Positions 51,477 through 60,948 of a stretch of 64,000 nt of DNA are shown piece by piece. The stretch is taken from NCBI GenBank assembly GCA_015058295.1, contig SVCP01000002.1, positions 1 to 64,000 of the forward strand, read 5' to 3'. The stretch's first letter is position 1. The number at the start of each line of letters is the position of its first letter. The translations under genes and the position numbers were made by a program. Origin of the DNA: Anaerofustis stercorihominis (GTDB lineage: Bacteria > Bacillota > Clostridia > Eubacteriales > Anaerofustaceae). The notes under the pieces were generated by a model. It did no database searches and was not told the DNA's origin. It worked only from the letters and a program-made list of their open reading frames with translations.

Positions 51477-52886
51477 TTACATAATTTTTTCAACCCTGAT
51501 GGTATTCGTCGTTCCCTTTACATTCATGGGAAGGCCTGCGGTAATTACTACGGTGTCGCCCGGTTCCACATATCCAAGTCCTTTTACTTTTGTGATACAT
51601 TCTTCAAGAAGGCTTTCAAAATCATCTTTCTTTGTGATCTTTACGGGAATTACTCCGTAGGTGAGCATAAGCTGATTTATCACATGATCTTCGCTCGAAA
51701 GCGCTATGACTTTTGAGTTCGGACGGTATTTCGCCACCATACGTGCCGTATAGCCGGATGTTGTGGGGGTGAGTATCGCTTCCGAACCGATTATTTCAGC
51801 TGTGCGGTATGATGAATAAGCAATAGTCTCGGAAATGTCCGCATGGCTTCTTATATCATATCTCGGAACGAGATAGCTTTCTCCTTCTGCCATAAGAACG
51901 ATCTCTTTCATTGTTCTGAGAGAGGCCACAGGATATTCCCCTGCCGCTGTTTCCCCTGAAAGCATGACCGCATCGCTTCCGTCAAATACTGCGTTTGCAA
52001 CATCCCCGACTTCCGCTCTTGTGGGGCGTGGATTACGTATCATGCTGTCGAGCATCTGTGTAGCGGTGATTACAGGTTTTCCTGCCATATTGCATTTTTT
52101 TATCATTCTCTTCTGAACGATTGGAACTTCCCTTGCAGGGATCTCCACTCCCAGATCTCCCCTTGCAACCATTACTCCGTCGCTTGCCTGAATGATCTCG
52201 TCGAGATTGTCAACGCCCTGACGGTTTTCTATCTTGGAGATCACCATTATATGTTCCGCTCCGTTTTCTTTGAGCAATCTTTTGATGTTAAGCACATCGT
52301 CCTTACATCTGATAAATGATGCTGCGATAAAATCAACACCGTTTTCGATTCCGAACAGAATGTCATCTATATCCTTTTCCGTAAGTGCGGGAAGATTGAT
52401 GCTTACTCCGGGAATATTGATGGATTTGTTGTTTGAAAGCTCTCCTTCGTCCATTACAGTGCAGATAATGTCTTTCTCTTTTATTTCTTTTACTCTGATG
52501 CGCACAAGACCGTCATCGATGAGAATGTCATTTCCAACGGAAAGCTCTTTATATAATTCTGTATATGTTACGGATACTTTACTGTTATCACCTTCTGTGT
52601 CATAACAGCAAAGGGTAAATTCTTCACCCTGACAGAGAGTTGCGTTTCCGGAAACAAACTGTTTTATTCTGATTTCGGGGCCTTTTGTATCAAGCATAAG
52701 CGCAACGTTGACGCCCAGTCTTTCTCTTACTCTTTTTACTCTGTCGATTCTTTCCTTCTGTTCTTCATGTGTACCGTGTGAGAAATTGAAACGGGCAACA
52801 TTCAGCCCTTCGTTCATAAGCTCTTCAAGGATCTTCTCATCATCACATGCAGGGCCCATTGTTGCGACTATTCTCGTGTTTTTCAT
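51477..52886 (-). CDS. pyk: Pyruvate kinase
   Basis: This glycolytic enzyme converts phosphoenolpyruvate and ADP to pyruvate and ATP. 469 residues: TRIVATMGPACDDEKILEEL at the N-terminus, ARFNFSHGTHEEQ (substrate Arg/Asn/Ser), LDTKGPEIRI, the catalytic segment MVISKIENRQGVDNLDEII with its Lys, VARGDLGVEIP, and KPVITATQMLDSMI. It lacks the extra PEP-utiliser domain found in some Bacillota, giving the short form. It is downstream of pfkA with a nine-base gap, so two control points of glycolysis share one operon. Confidence 0.97.
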   Translation of the reverse strand: MKNTRIVATMGPACDDEKILEELMNEGLNVARFNFSHGTHEEQKERIDRVKRVRERLGVNVALMLDTKGPEIRIKQFVSGNATLCQGEEFTLCCYDTEGDNSKVSVTYTELYKELSVGNDILIDDGLVRIRVKEIKEKDIICTVMDEGELSNNKSINIPGVSINLPALTEKDIDDILFGIENGVDFIAASFIRCKDDVLNIKRLLKENGAEHIMVISKIENRQGVDNLDEIIQASDGVMVARGDLGVEIPAREVPIVQKRMIKKCNMAGKPVITATQMLDSMIRNPRPTRAEVGDVANAVFDGSDAVMLSGETAAGEYPVASLRTMKEIVLMAEGESYLVPRYDIRSHADISETIAYSSYRTAEIIGSEAILTPTTSGYTARMVAKYRPNSKVIALSSEDHVINQLMLTYGVIPVKITKKDDFESLLEECITKVKGLGYVEPGDTVVITAGLPMNVKGTTNTIRVEKIM

Positions 52887-52895
52887 AATAACCTC

Positions 52896-53852
52896 CTATA
52901 TGGAAAGTCTCATTGCCACGTTGTAATTTTCCTCGTCGAAAACACCTTCCATACTGAGTGCTTCCTCAAGGTCCATTGCAACATACTCTCCGCCTCTGAG
53001 GCATATCGCCTTGTTCTTTTCACCTTTGATAAGGAGATTTACTGCCATAGAACCCATCCTTGCCGCAAGGATTCTGTCAAAGGCCGTGGGAGAGCCGCCT
53101 CTCTGGATATATCCTAGATCTGTTACGTTTACGGTGAGGGAAGTAAGCTCTTCAACCCTTTTAGCAAACTCATTTATATCTCCTGCGCCTTCAGCATAGA
53201 CAATAATGCTGTGAAGTTTTCCTCTGTCCTTGCCTTTGAGCATCTTTTCGCAGATAGCTTCAACGCTGTACTCCCTTTCGGGAACAACGATTGCTTCCGC
53301 ACCGCCTGCGAGACCTGCGGAGATCGCAAGATTGCCGCAGTTTCTTCCCATTACCTCAACCACGCTTACACGGTTATGTGAAAGAGAAGTATCTCTTATT
53401 TTTGAGATGGCTTCAACCGCCGTATTTACAGCTGTGTCAAAACCGATGGTATAATCCGTACATGCAACGTCATTATCAATAGTTCCGGGAATCGCCATTA
53501 CGTTTATGCCATATTTTGAAAGAGACAGCGCACCTTTATACGAGCCGTCTCCGCCGATGACTACAAGATTTTCGATCTTGTTGGCGAGAAGAGTTTCTGC
53601 AGCCTTCTTTACCCCTGCTTCTTCGTACATTTCCTGACAGCGGGATGTTTTTATCATAGTTCCGCCGCGCTGAATAATATCCGCTACGGAATATACATTC
53701 ATTTTGTAAAGATTATTGTCAATAAGACCCTGATAGCCGAATTTTACTCCGTAAGGATCAATACCGTTATAAATACATTCTCTTACTACCGCCCTTACAG
53801 CAGCATTCATGCCGGGAGAATCTCCGCCGCTTGTCAAAACCGCAATTTTCAT
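52896..53852 (-). CDS. pfkA: ATP-dependent 6-phosphofructokinase
   Basis: Phosphorylates fructose 6-phosphate. 318 residues: LTSGGDSPGMNAAVRAVVRE binds ATP, VIGGDGSYKGA has Gly after Asp (GGDGS), which marks ATP rather than pyrophosphate use, PGTIDNDVACTDYTIGFDTA contains the catalytic TIDND, and VEVMGRNCGNLA and GYIQRGGSPTAFDR complete the site. GGAGG lies seven bases before the ATG. It precedes pyk and follows rlmH closely (11 bases), so the run is thioesterase-rlmH-pfkA-pyk. Confidence 0.97.
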   Translation of the reverse strand: MKIAVLTSGGDSPGMNAAVRAVVRECIYNGIDPYGVKFGYQGLIDNNLYKMNVYSVADIIQRGGTMIKTSRCQEMYEEAGVKKAAETLLANKIENLVVIGGDGSYKGALSLSKYGINVMAIPGTIDNDVACTDYTIGFDTAVNTAVEAISKIRDTSLSHNRVSVVEVMGRNCGNLAISAGLAGGAEAIVVPEREYSVEAICEKMLKGKDRGKLHSIIVYAEGAGDINEFAKRVEELTSLTVNVTDLGYIQRGGSPTAFDRILAARMGSMAVNLLIKGEKNKAICLRGGEYVAMDLEEALSMEGVFDEENYNVAMRLSI

Positions 53853-53863
53853 AATTCCTCCTT

Positions 53864-54322
53864 TTATTTATGATAAGATTCGTTGTTGTTTATCTTGAAA
53901 GCCCTGTATATCTGTTCCGCAAGAAATACCCGGAAAAGCTGATGGGCAAAAGTCATCTTTGAGAAAGAAAGTGCAAGATCACTTCTTTCCTTCACGCTGT
54001 CATCAAGACCACAGCTTCCGCCGATTATAAAGCATATATCCGGCGAATTATAAGTATAGATGTCACTGAGCTTTGAAGCAAATTCTTCGCTTGAGAGCAT
54101 CTTTCCTTCTATTTCTGTCGTGATTACAAAAGCCTTTTTCGGTATCTTTTCGAGGATCCTTTCCGCTTCTTTCTTTTTTGCGATCCTCGCATCGTCCGTA
54201 TTTTCATCTTTCAGCTCGATAAGTTCCACTTTATCGAACCGTGAGATCATCTTTTTATAATTGTCGAAGGCATCTTTGAGAAACTTCTCCTTCATTTTCC
54301 CTACAGCAATTATATATATCAC
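53864..54322 (-). CDS. rlmH: 23S rRNA pseudouridine-1915 N3-methyltransferase
   Basis: A 152-residue SPOUT-fold enzyme that methylates a pseudouridine in helix 69 of 23S rRNA. MIYIIAVGKMKEKFLKDAFD opens it, ICFIIGGSCGLDDSVKERSD is the knot that binds S-adenosylmethionine, and LALSFSKMTFAHQLFRVFLAEQIYRA, split across the family signature, ends it. The terminal YHK is also typical. Its ATG overlaps the stop of the upstream thioesterase gene. Confidence 0.95.
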   Translation of the reverse strand: MIYIIAVGKMKEKFLKDAFDNYKKMISRFDKVELIELKDENTDDARIAKKKEAERILEKIPKKAFVITTEIEGKMLSSEEFASKLSDIYTYNSPDICFIIGGSCGLDDSVKERSDLALSFSKMTFAHQLFRVFLAEQIYRAFKINNNESYHK

Positions 54323-55062
54323 TTCTTCCTCCAGTAACTTTCAATCTGTGCCGCTGTTGATGAATCGCCGCAGAGTATTTTCTGGCTGAGCTTTACATAT
54401 TCGCCTGTATCTTCCAATGCGTACATCATGGTGTTTGCCGTTTTGTCGTTTATTCCGCCGACAAAATTCAGCAGAACTTCCGACAGCTCATACTTTTCAT
54501 AATCCATTATATCATCACATTCATACAGAAACGAAAAATATCTCGCATTGTTGACATGCATATTCGTGTCGAAATCATCACTCCGTATATAAAGAGGATC
54601 AGTATGTGTATACTGCGGATTTTTAGCCATTTTTTTGTCTGTCTTTTCCGTAATCCCTTCCGTATATGTGAACTGAGCATATTCTTCCGGGACACTGACT
54701 ATCTTCATAGCACTGAAGTCCCTCAGAGACCAGTAGCTTACTATCCTGATGAGAAGCTCCCCGTTTTCATCATATAATGCAAATATCCTCTCGCAGAAAT
54801 GTCTTGTGTATCTGCTCTGATATGTTTTCAATGTGACTTCGGAAAGATACTCCGGAAGTGAATATATCTTCACATCGTATTTGTTGATTATCCAGCATAT
54901 GCCTGTGTTGTCGTTATTGAGGGAAATATATTTTTCCCAGAGCTTTGTCTGTTCGTCAGTCAGATCGACAAATCTTTCGATAATGGATGAAAGTTTCATA
55001 TTTCCGTATTTGTCACAAAGAGAGCTTGTAAGGCGGATCTTTGTTTCATAAAGTTCATACAT
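54319..55062 (-). CDS. Acyl-ACP thioesterase
   Basis: A 247-residue double hot-dog enzyme that releases fatty acids from acyl carrier protein. The start is MYELYETKIRL with GGAGG six bases upstream; eight further in-frame codons lack a ribosome site. The N-terminal half contains TGICWIINKYDVKIYSLPEY and SYWSLRDFSAMKIVSVP; the C-terminal half contains the catalytic Asn/His region FDTNMHVNNARYFSF. It overlaps rlmH by four bases. A role in membrane-lipid turnover or free fatty-acid production is expected. Confidence 0.85.
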   Translation of the reverse strand: MYELYETKIRLTSSLCDKYGNMKLSSIIERFVDLTDEQTKLWEKYISLNNDNTGICWIINKYDVKIYSLPEYLSEVTLKTYQSRYTRHFCERIFALYDENGELLIRIVSYWSLRDFSAMKIVSVPEEYAQFTYTEGITEKTDKKMAKNPQYTHTDPLYIRSDDFDTNMHVNNARYFSFLYECDDIMDYEKYELSEVLLNFVGGINDKTANTMMYALEDTGEYVKLSQKILCGDSSTAAQIESYWRKK

Positions 55063-55182
55063 AGGTATTCCTCCGTGTATGTTCATATTTTACCATAAAC
55101 TTCGCTTTTATTAAATAGTCCTGAGCACTTCTGATATTGTTTTAATGAATTATATATGCTAAAATTCCGTTAAGGAGTAATT

Positions 55183-57453
55183 ATGAAAGCTATTGGCGTA
55201 TCCGTAAAAAATCTTGTGCAGACAGCTCTCAGAAAAGGCCACATAGACAACCGCTATGTAGCCAGAAACAGAGCCGAAGAAGGAAGCATTGTTCACAGAA
55301 TCATACAGAAAACCTATTCCGAAGATGACAGGAGAGAAGTAAGTGTATCGTATTCATGGGAGAAAAATGATATAAATCTTATTATCGGCGGAAGAATAGA
55401 CGGTATTTTAAATGTAAATACAGATCCGACAATCGAAGAGATAAAATCCACAAACCTGCAAGCGGAAGATATTGAAGAACCTTTCCGGACGCATCTTGCC
55501 CAGGCTAAGGCATATGCGTTTATTTATGCTGCGGACAACTCTCTCGGGAAGATAAAAGTACGCATGAACTATTACTCATTATCGGAGAAAGTATCGAAAT
55601 ATTTTCTTTACGAGTATACATTCACAGAACTGGAAGAGTTTTTCAACGACATATGCGAAAAATATTTTATGTATGTTGAACTGAAGCTGTCTTTGTCGGA
55701 TGATATAAACAAAAGTATAGAGGAATGCACCTTTCCTTTCGAATACAGAAAATACCAAAGACAGGTCATCGCAAAAATATATACCGCACAGAACGAAGGA
55801 AAAAATATTTTCATCTGTGCCCCTACAGGAACAGGAAAGACAATAAACGCACTTTTCCCTTCACTGAAAAAGTATCCCTCGCTCAGAGAAGGCAAGATAT
55901 TTTATCTTACGGCAAAATCCACGCAGAAAAACGTCGCACTTTACAATCTGTCTCTGTTGAAAGACAGAGGCCTCAAAGCCGTAACAGTAGAAATAACAGC
56001 AAAAGAAAAAGCCTGCAGAATGGATACTCCTTCATGTAACCCGGATGATTGTCCGTATGCAAGAGATTATTATGACAAGCTCTGGGAAGTTACAAATGAT
56101 ATTCTGAAAAACGAAACACTCATAGATAAGAACGTAATAAATGAATATGCGGAAAAATACACCGTGTGTCCATTTGAACTGTCCCTTGATATGAGTGACT
56201 GGTCGGATATTATCGTATGCGATTACAATTATGTGTTCGACCCCGCGGCAGCTCTCAGAAGATACTTTGAAGAAAAAGGCGGCGAGTATATATTTCTCAT
56301 TGATGAAGCTCATAATCTTATCAGCCGCTCAAGGGAAATGTACTCCGCACAGTTGTCAAAGAAAAAAATATTCTCTGCGGCAAATAAAGTAAAAGCAAAC
56401 AAAAAACTCAATCCGCACTTACGGAAGATCCACGCAAAGTTTGCGGAGTATCAGAAGTCTGCAGAAGAGGACGGAATCCTCATTCTCGAAGGCGTGGAGG
56501 AATATATAATCTCACTTTTATATAAATTTCAGGCAGAAGCAGATAAATTCCTGACGGGCAATCCGCAGGCAGATGGATATGACGAGATATATGAGCTGTA
56601 TTTTGATATGGTGGCATTCCTCAGAATATATGATCTTATGAGCGACAGTCACATCGTATATTATGATATGGAAGAAGAATCTCTCATACTCTTCTGCACC
56701 GATGCAAAGGAATATCTTTCATCCCGCCTGAAAACGGCAAAAAGCGCTGTATTCTTTTCGGCAACACTTTCTCCGCTGAGTTACTACTGCGAGCTTCTGG
56801 GGGGAGAAAGCACAGATTATCTTCTTAATGTGCCGTCGTCATTTGATAAAGACAAGTTTGAGATAACCGCAGACCTGTCTGTAAAGACAACATATGCGCA
56901 CAGAAATGCCTATTACCCGGTTATTGCCGATAAAATATATAAGATAATAAATGAAAAACCCGCTAACTATATGGTATTCTTTCCGTCATACGAATTTATG
57001 CAGAAAGTCTATGATATTTACGAAGAGAAATATCCCACGCTTAATATAGTCATGACAAAACGTGGTCTTACTGAAAAAGAAAGAGATGAGATAATATCTT
57101 TAATGACTCCCGATGCTGATCTCAGTTTATTTGCTGTCTCCGGCGGAGTATTTTCCGAAGGAATCGACCTGACGGGAGAAAAACTGTACGGGGCAATAAT
57201 CGTCGGCTGCGCCCTTCCTATGGTATCTGTAAAGAATGAACTTATAAGATCTCACTTTGAGGAAAACGGACGGGACGGATTTGAATACGCATATATCATA
57301 CCTGCCATGAACAAAGTGCTGCAGTCTATGGGAAGAGTAATACGTACTTCCGATGACGAAGGCATCGCATATCTGATGGATGAGCGGTTTGCCCACGCAA
57401 AATACAGGCGTTGTTTCCCGCAACATTATGATAATATCAGATTTGTCAGGTAA
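55183..57453 (+). CDS. Cas4-like nuclease fused to an XPD/DinG-type helicase
   Basis: A 756-residue protein. Residues 1-180 form a RecB/Cas4-type nuclease: AEEGSIVHRIIQ, GGRIDGIL with the metal-binding Asp, IEEIKST with the E-x-K pair, and LAQAKAYAFIYA. A superfamily 2 helicase follows: Walker A ICAPTGTGKTINALFPSLKK, four Cys of an iron-sulfur cluster (KEKACRMDTPSCNPDDCPYA and YTVCPFEL), the DEAH box FLIDEAHNLISRSREMYS, and C-terminal motifs GGVFSEGIDLTGEKLYG and QSMGRVIRTSDDEG. It probably processes damaged DNA. Monocistronic, on the strand opposite to its neighbours, with a clear terminator. Confidence 0.9.
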   Translation: MKAIGVSVKNLVQTALRKGHIDNRYVARNRAEEGSIVHRIIQKTYSEDDRREVSVSYSWEKNDINLIIGGRIDGILNVNTDPTIEEIKSTNLQAEDIEEPFRTHLAQAKAYAFIYAADNSLGKIKVRMNYYSLSEKVSKYFLYEYTFTELEEFFNDICEKYFMYVELKLSLSDDINKSIEECTFPFEYRKYQRQVIAKIYTAQNEGKNIFICAPTGTGKTINALFPSLKKYPSLREGKIFYLTAKSTQKNVALYNLSLLKDRGLKAVTVEITAKEKACRMDTPSCNPDDCPYARDYYDKLWEVTNDILKNETLIDKNVINEYAEKYTVCPFELSLDMSDWSDIIVCDYNYVFDPAAALRRYFEEKGGEYIFLIDEAHNLISRSREMYSAQLSKKKIFSAANKVKANKKLNPHLRKIHAKFAEYQKSAEEDGILILEGVEEYIISLLYKFQAEADKFLTGNPQADGYDEIYELYFDMVAFLRIYDLMSDSHIVYYDMEEESLILFCTDAKEYLSSRLKTAKSAVFFSATLSPLSYYCELLGGESTDYLLNVPSSFDKDKFEITADLSVKTTYAHRNAYYPVIADKIYKIINEKPANYMVFFPSYEFMQKVYDIYEEKYPTLNIVMTKRGLTEKERDEIISLMTPDADLSLFAVSGGVFSEGIDLTGEKLYGAIIVGCALPMVSVKNELIRSHFEENGRDGFEYAYIIPAMNKVLQSMGRVIRTSDDEGIAYLMDERFAHAKYRRCFPQHYDNIRFVR

Positions 57454-57516
57454 TTCCGTCAAAATAATACTCAATCTTACAGAATTCTCAAAATGGCTTA
57501 TTTAAAGCAAAAAACA

Positions 57517-57549
57517 GCCTGTCCCATTTACGGGACAGGCCTCTTTTTA
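57517..57549 (+). terminator. Terminator of the nuclease-helicase gene
   Basis: GCCTGTCCC/GGGACAGGC hairpin with CTCTTTTT. Confidence 0.88.
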
Positions 57550-57581
57550 TGGAAAAACATATCGGAAATATGCAATTTTTG

Positions 57582-58454
57582 TCATTTATGAAGAAAATCA
57601 TACACGCAGTCGCTGAGTTTTCCAAGCTCTTCCATAGAAAGACTTTCAGCCCGTGTATTTTCTTTGATACCTGCGTTTTCCATAATTATGCGTACATCGT
57701 CTTTTGATAAAGACAGTCCGCTTGACAGGCAATTAAGCAGTGTCTTTCTTCTCATGGCAAATCCTGCACGGACAGTTTTGAAGAATGTCTCTTCGTCTTT
57801 TATATCTATGACAGGAGTCTTTCTCGGCGTAAGCTGAATCACCGCAGAATCCACATTCGGCGCAGGCATAAATACGTTTCTGGATACATCGAACAGATAC
57901 TCCACCTCAGCGTAATAATGCACGGCGATGGTGAAAGACGAATAGTCTTTTGTTCCGACCTTTGCCGCAAGACGTTTCGCAACTTCCTTCTGGAGCATTA
58001 CAGTGATATTTTTAAACTTGATGCCGCTCTCCAGGAATTTAAGGATAACGGGAGAAGTGATATAATACGGCAGGTTCGACACAACGGATACCTTCTCCGG
58101 TGTGTTCACATATTCCCCGAGAAGCTCATCAAGATCCACTTTAAGTATGTCGGAATGTACGAACTCTACATTCTCCGTCAGTTCAAACAAATCTCTGAGC
58201 ATTGTCAGGGCAAACGGGTCGATTTCCACAGCGATTACTTTCTTCGCATAATCCGCAAGAAGCTCTGTAAGGGCACCGATGCCCGGGCCTACTTCGATTG
58301 CGATCTCTTCTCCCGTAAAATCGGGAGCCGAAGCTATCTTATCCGCAACATTACCGTCAATAAGAAAGTTCTGTCCGAGATCTTTTTTAAAGTAGAAATT
58401 ATATTTGTTCATTATTTCTTTTATTGCAGCGGGGTTTGTAAGTGTAGATGCCAT
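57582..58454 (-). CDS. rsmA: 16S rRNA dimethyladenosine transferase
   Basis: KsgA/RsmA dimethylates two adjacent adenines near the 3' end of 16S rRNA. 290 residues: DLGQNFLIDGNVADKI, the S-adenosylmethionine loop EVGPGIGALTELLADYAKKV, the catalytic NLPY motif in VVSNLPYYITSPVIL, and FRMRRKTLLNCLSS-like FAMRRKTLLNCLSSGLS. Its stop is followed closely by nothing on the same strand; its ATG overlaps the stop of the flippase gene by one base, so they form a two-gene operon. Confidence 0.96.
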   Translation of the reverse strand: MASTLTNPAAIKEIMNKYNFYFKKDLGQNFLIDGNVADKIASAPDFTGEEIAIEVGPGIGALTELLADYAKKVIAVEIDPFALTMLRDLFELTENVEFVHSDILKVDLDELLGEYVNTPEKVSVVSNLPYYITSPVILKFLESGIKFKNITVMLQKEVAKRLAAKVGTKDYSSFTIAVHYYAEVEYLFDVSRNVFMPAPNVDSAVIQLTPRKTPVIDIKDEETFFKTVRAGFAMRRKTLLNCLSSGLSLSKDDVRIIMENAGIKENTRAESLSMEELGKLSDCVYDFLHK

Positions 58455-60022
58455 TAGCCCAGAATCTCCTTGATGTCCTCTTTTGTTACTGTTTTTGTTA
58501 TAAGCAGGAGTGCCACATATACTACTGCGCTGAGCGCAATAGCTACAAGAACGCCGATCTTCTCACCGATGAGCGAAGATATAAATATAAATGAGTAATT
58601 TGCAAAGACTCCCATAAGAACCGCGCAGATCACTGTCTTCATTATACTCGCAAAAACTTTGCCGATACCTACATATTTCTTCACAAGTGCGAAGTTCATG
58701 ACAAACAGGAATATCGTTGAAACCATTGAGGCGAGAATCGCACCGTAAATGTTCAGCGCCGGGATCCTTACAAACACTATATTTGCGATAACTTTAACCA
58801 CTGCTGTACATACAAGTGTCATAAGTGCCTTATAAAAATACCCTGATCCCTGAAGGATTGCCTGAAGATTACTTCCTGCGATTGTGAAGATTCCTACAAG
58901 TGCAGAGTATCTCAGAAGCATTCCTCCGAGATAGTTGTCAATATTCGGATACAGAAGACCGAATATTGGTCTTGAAAGTACATAAAGTCCGATGGCGCAT
59001 GGCAACGAAACGAGGAATGATGTTCTCATTGCCGTTGCTGTCTGAACGCCGATAACCTCTTTTTTCTCTCCTCTTGCATACGCTGCGGCGATAAACGGAA
59101 CAAGACTTGTGGAGAGTGCGCTTCCCAAAACAAGTGGTACGTTTGTCAGGGTGCTTGTTGGACCGAGTGTGCCGATGAGTTTTGTTGCCTCCTCAACAGT
59201 GTATCCTATCGAGGCAAGGCTGTTGGGAATCGTCACTGAGTTGATGAGCTCCATTGCCGTATTCACGAAACTCCCCATCATCATAGGGATTGCAGTGATC
59301 ACTAATGTTCTGATTATGACCTTTGCATCCTCGGGAGCACGACCTCTCTGTGTCGCTTTTATGAGATGCTCATGTTTCTTTCGCGTTTTGCTGATGCTGA
59401 ATGCAAGATATCCCAGCCCGAAAAGTCCGCCGGAAACAGCTCCGAATGTTGCACCTGCAGCACCAAGGGCGACTCCGTATGCATTTGTGAGAGTGTAGGC
59501 AAGGAGCAGACCGAAGCTTACCCTTCCCACCTGCTCAAACACCTGAGATGTAGAAGAAGGTCCCATCATCTGCATACCCTGGAAAAATCCCCTGATTGCA
59601 GAAATGAGGGAAACGAGAAACGGTGCAAGCGAAACTGCGACAATAGAGTAATACGTATCCTGTGGCCAGCCGCTGAGCGTGATGATTATATTTGCGGACA
59701 GGAACATAGTTACTGATATCACCGCACCTAAAAGACCCATAGTCTTTGTGGACACATCAAATATCCTGTATGCGCCGAAGTAATCGTCGGAAGACATCTT
59801 CTCCGATACCATTTTTGAAATGGCAATGGGAAGCCCTGTTGTGGAGATAGCAAGGAATGTATTGTAAAGCGGATAAGCGTATTCATACAATCCGTTGCCG
59901 TAGTCGCCGAGAATGTTGATTACAGGGATTCTGAAAAATATCCCGAGAAATTTTGCTATAAGGGACCCGGCCGCAAGCACGACAGCTCCCGATATAAAAC
60001 TTTTTTTGCGTTTTTCGCTCAT
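58454..60022 (-). CDS. SpoVB/MurJ-like polysaccharide flippase
   Basis: A 522-residue membrane protein of the MOP superfamily with about fourteen helices. SGAVVLAAGSLIAKFLGIFF opens the first; RIPVINILGDYGNGLYEYAYPLYN is the conserved loop of SpoVB/YtgP proteins (given in part). Such proteins flip lipid-linked wall precursors, SpoVB during spore cortex formation and related ones in vegetative growth; the sequence alone does not decide. It leads the operon with rsmA. The ATG is preceded by GGAGG. Confidence 0.88.
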   Translation of the reverse strand: MSEKRKKSFISGAVVLAAGSLIAKFLGIFFRIPVINILGDYGNGLYEYAYPLYNTFLAISTTGLPIAISKMVSEKMSSDDYFGAYRIFDVSTKTMGLLGAVISVTMFLSANIIITLSGWPQDTYYSIVAVSLAPFLVSLISAIRGFFQGMQMMGPSSTSQVFEQVGRVSFGLLLAYTLTNAYGVALGAAGATFGAVSGGLFGLGYLAFSISKTRKKHEHLIKATQRGRAPEDAKVIIRTLVITAIPMMMGSFVNTAMELINSVTIPNSLASIGYTVEEATKLIGTLGPTSTLTNVPLVLGSALSTSLVPFIAAAYARGEKKEVIGVQTATAMRTSFLVSLPCAIGLYVLSRPIFGLLYPNIDNYLGGMLLRYSALVGIFTIAGSNLQAILQGSGYFYKALMTLVCTAVVKVIANIVFVRIPALNIYGAILASMVSTIFLFVMNFALVKKYVGIGKVFASIMKTVICAVLMGVFANYSFIFISSLIGEKIGVLVAIALSAVVYVALLLITKTVTKEDIKEILG

Positions 60023-60133
60023 ATATCCTCCCGTACCGATATGACGGTCACAGTAATTCTTTTTTAATCTTAAAGTTTATTATAACACAATTGCCGCATT
60101 ATTCATAATATGTTTATCGGAGGAATACAAAAA

Positions 60134-60895
60134 ATGATAGATAATACGGCTTTTGAAGCCCTGAAACTGAGCTTTGTTGCGGGAATGGCGCCGATGTGCG
60201 CAATGTTTCTTGTATATGTACCACAAAAACACCACCAAAAAGCACTTATTTTGTCGTCTTCCTTTGCTGCGGGAGTAATGCTCTTCATTTCTCTCGGAGA
60301 ACTTCTCTCAAACAGTATGGACATATTCACGTCCGGTTACGGCACAGGCGGCGCATTTGTATGTATGCTGATATTTTCCGCAGGATTTATGATAATGAAT
60401 ATGGCAGACAGAATTCCCGACAGAATATATTATGAAAAATCTTCTTCAAATAATCCGGATATGAAAAAAGGATTATTATTTTTGATCGCTATCACTCTGC
60501 ACAACTTCCCTGAGGGAATGGCTACATTTTCCGCGGCGCTGGAAAACCTTGAGTTCGGCAGAAACATAGCTCTCGCAATCGCCCTTCACAATATTCCCGA
60601 AGGAATGGTGGTCGTATCAAACGTATACTATTCCTCAGCGGATAAAAAGAAAGCATTTTTCTATGCGCTTTTATCATCTGTTGCGGAGCCTCTCGGAGCG
60701 CTGTGTGCTTATATATTTTTTTATAAGTATCTGTCGGGATTGTTTATGGGTGCTGTATTTTCATTTATAGCGGGAATCATGATGTATATCTGCGCAGAAG
60801 AAATGAGCGTGAATTACGGAGAAGGCACACAAGTACTGAAAAATTATCTTATTCTTACAGGGATATGTTTTATGTGTATAGTCAATGCCCTTTAG
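60134..60895 (+). CDS. ZIP-family metal transporter
   Basis: A 253-residue, eight-helix transporter. The start is MIDNTAFEALKLSF, twelve bases after GGAGG; an earlier ATG at 60110 precedes the ribosome site and is rejected. The metal-binding helices are TLHNFPEGMATFSAAL (helix IV) and ALHNIPEGMVVVSNVYY (helix V), the ZupT-like signature. A probable zinc importer, also able to carry iron or manganese in some relatives. It is divergent from the flippase operon, and about 50 bases separate it from the nuclease gene. Confidence 0.93.
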   Translation: MIDNTAFEALKLSFVAGMAPMCAMFLVYVPQKHHQKALILSSSFAAGVMLFISLGELLSNSMDIFTSGYGTGGAFVCMLIFSAGFMIMNMADRIPDRIYYEKSSSNNPDMKKGLLFLIAITLHNFPEGMATFSAALENLEFGRNIALAIALHNIPEGMVVVSNVYYSSADKKKAFFYALLSSVAEPLGALCAYIFFYKYLSGLFMGAVFSFIAGIMMYICAEEMSVNYGEGTQVLKNYLILTGICFMCIVNAL

Positions 60896-60948
60896 CATAA
60901 GAAATTATGGTATAATATTGCAGTAATTAACAATGATCGGATGAAAAT

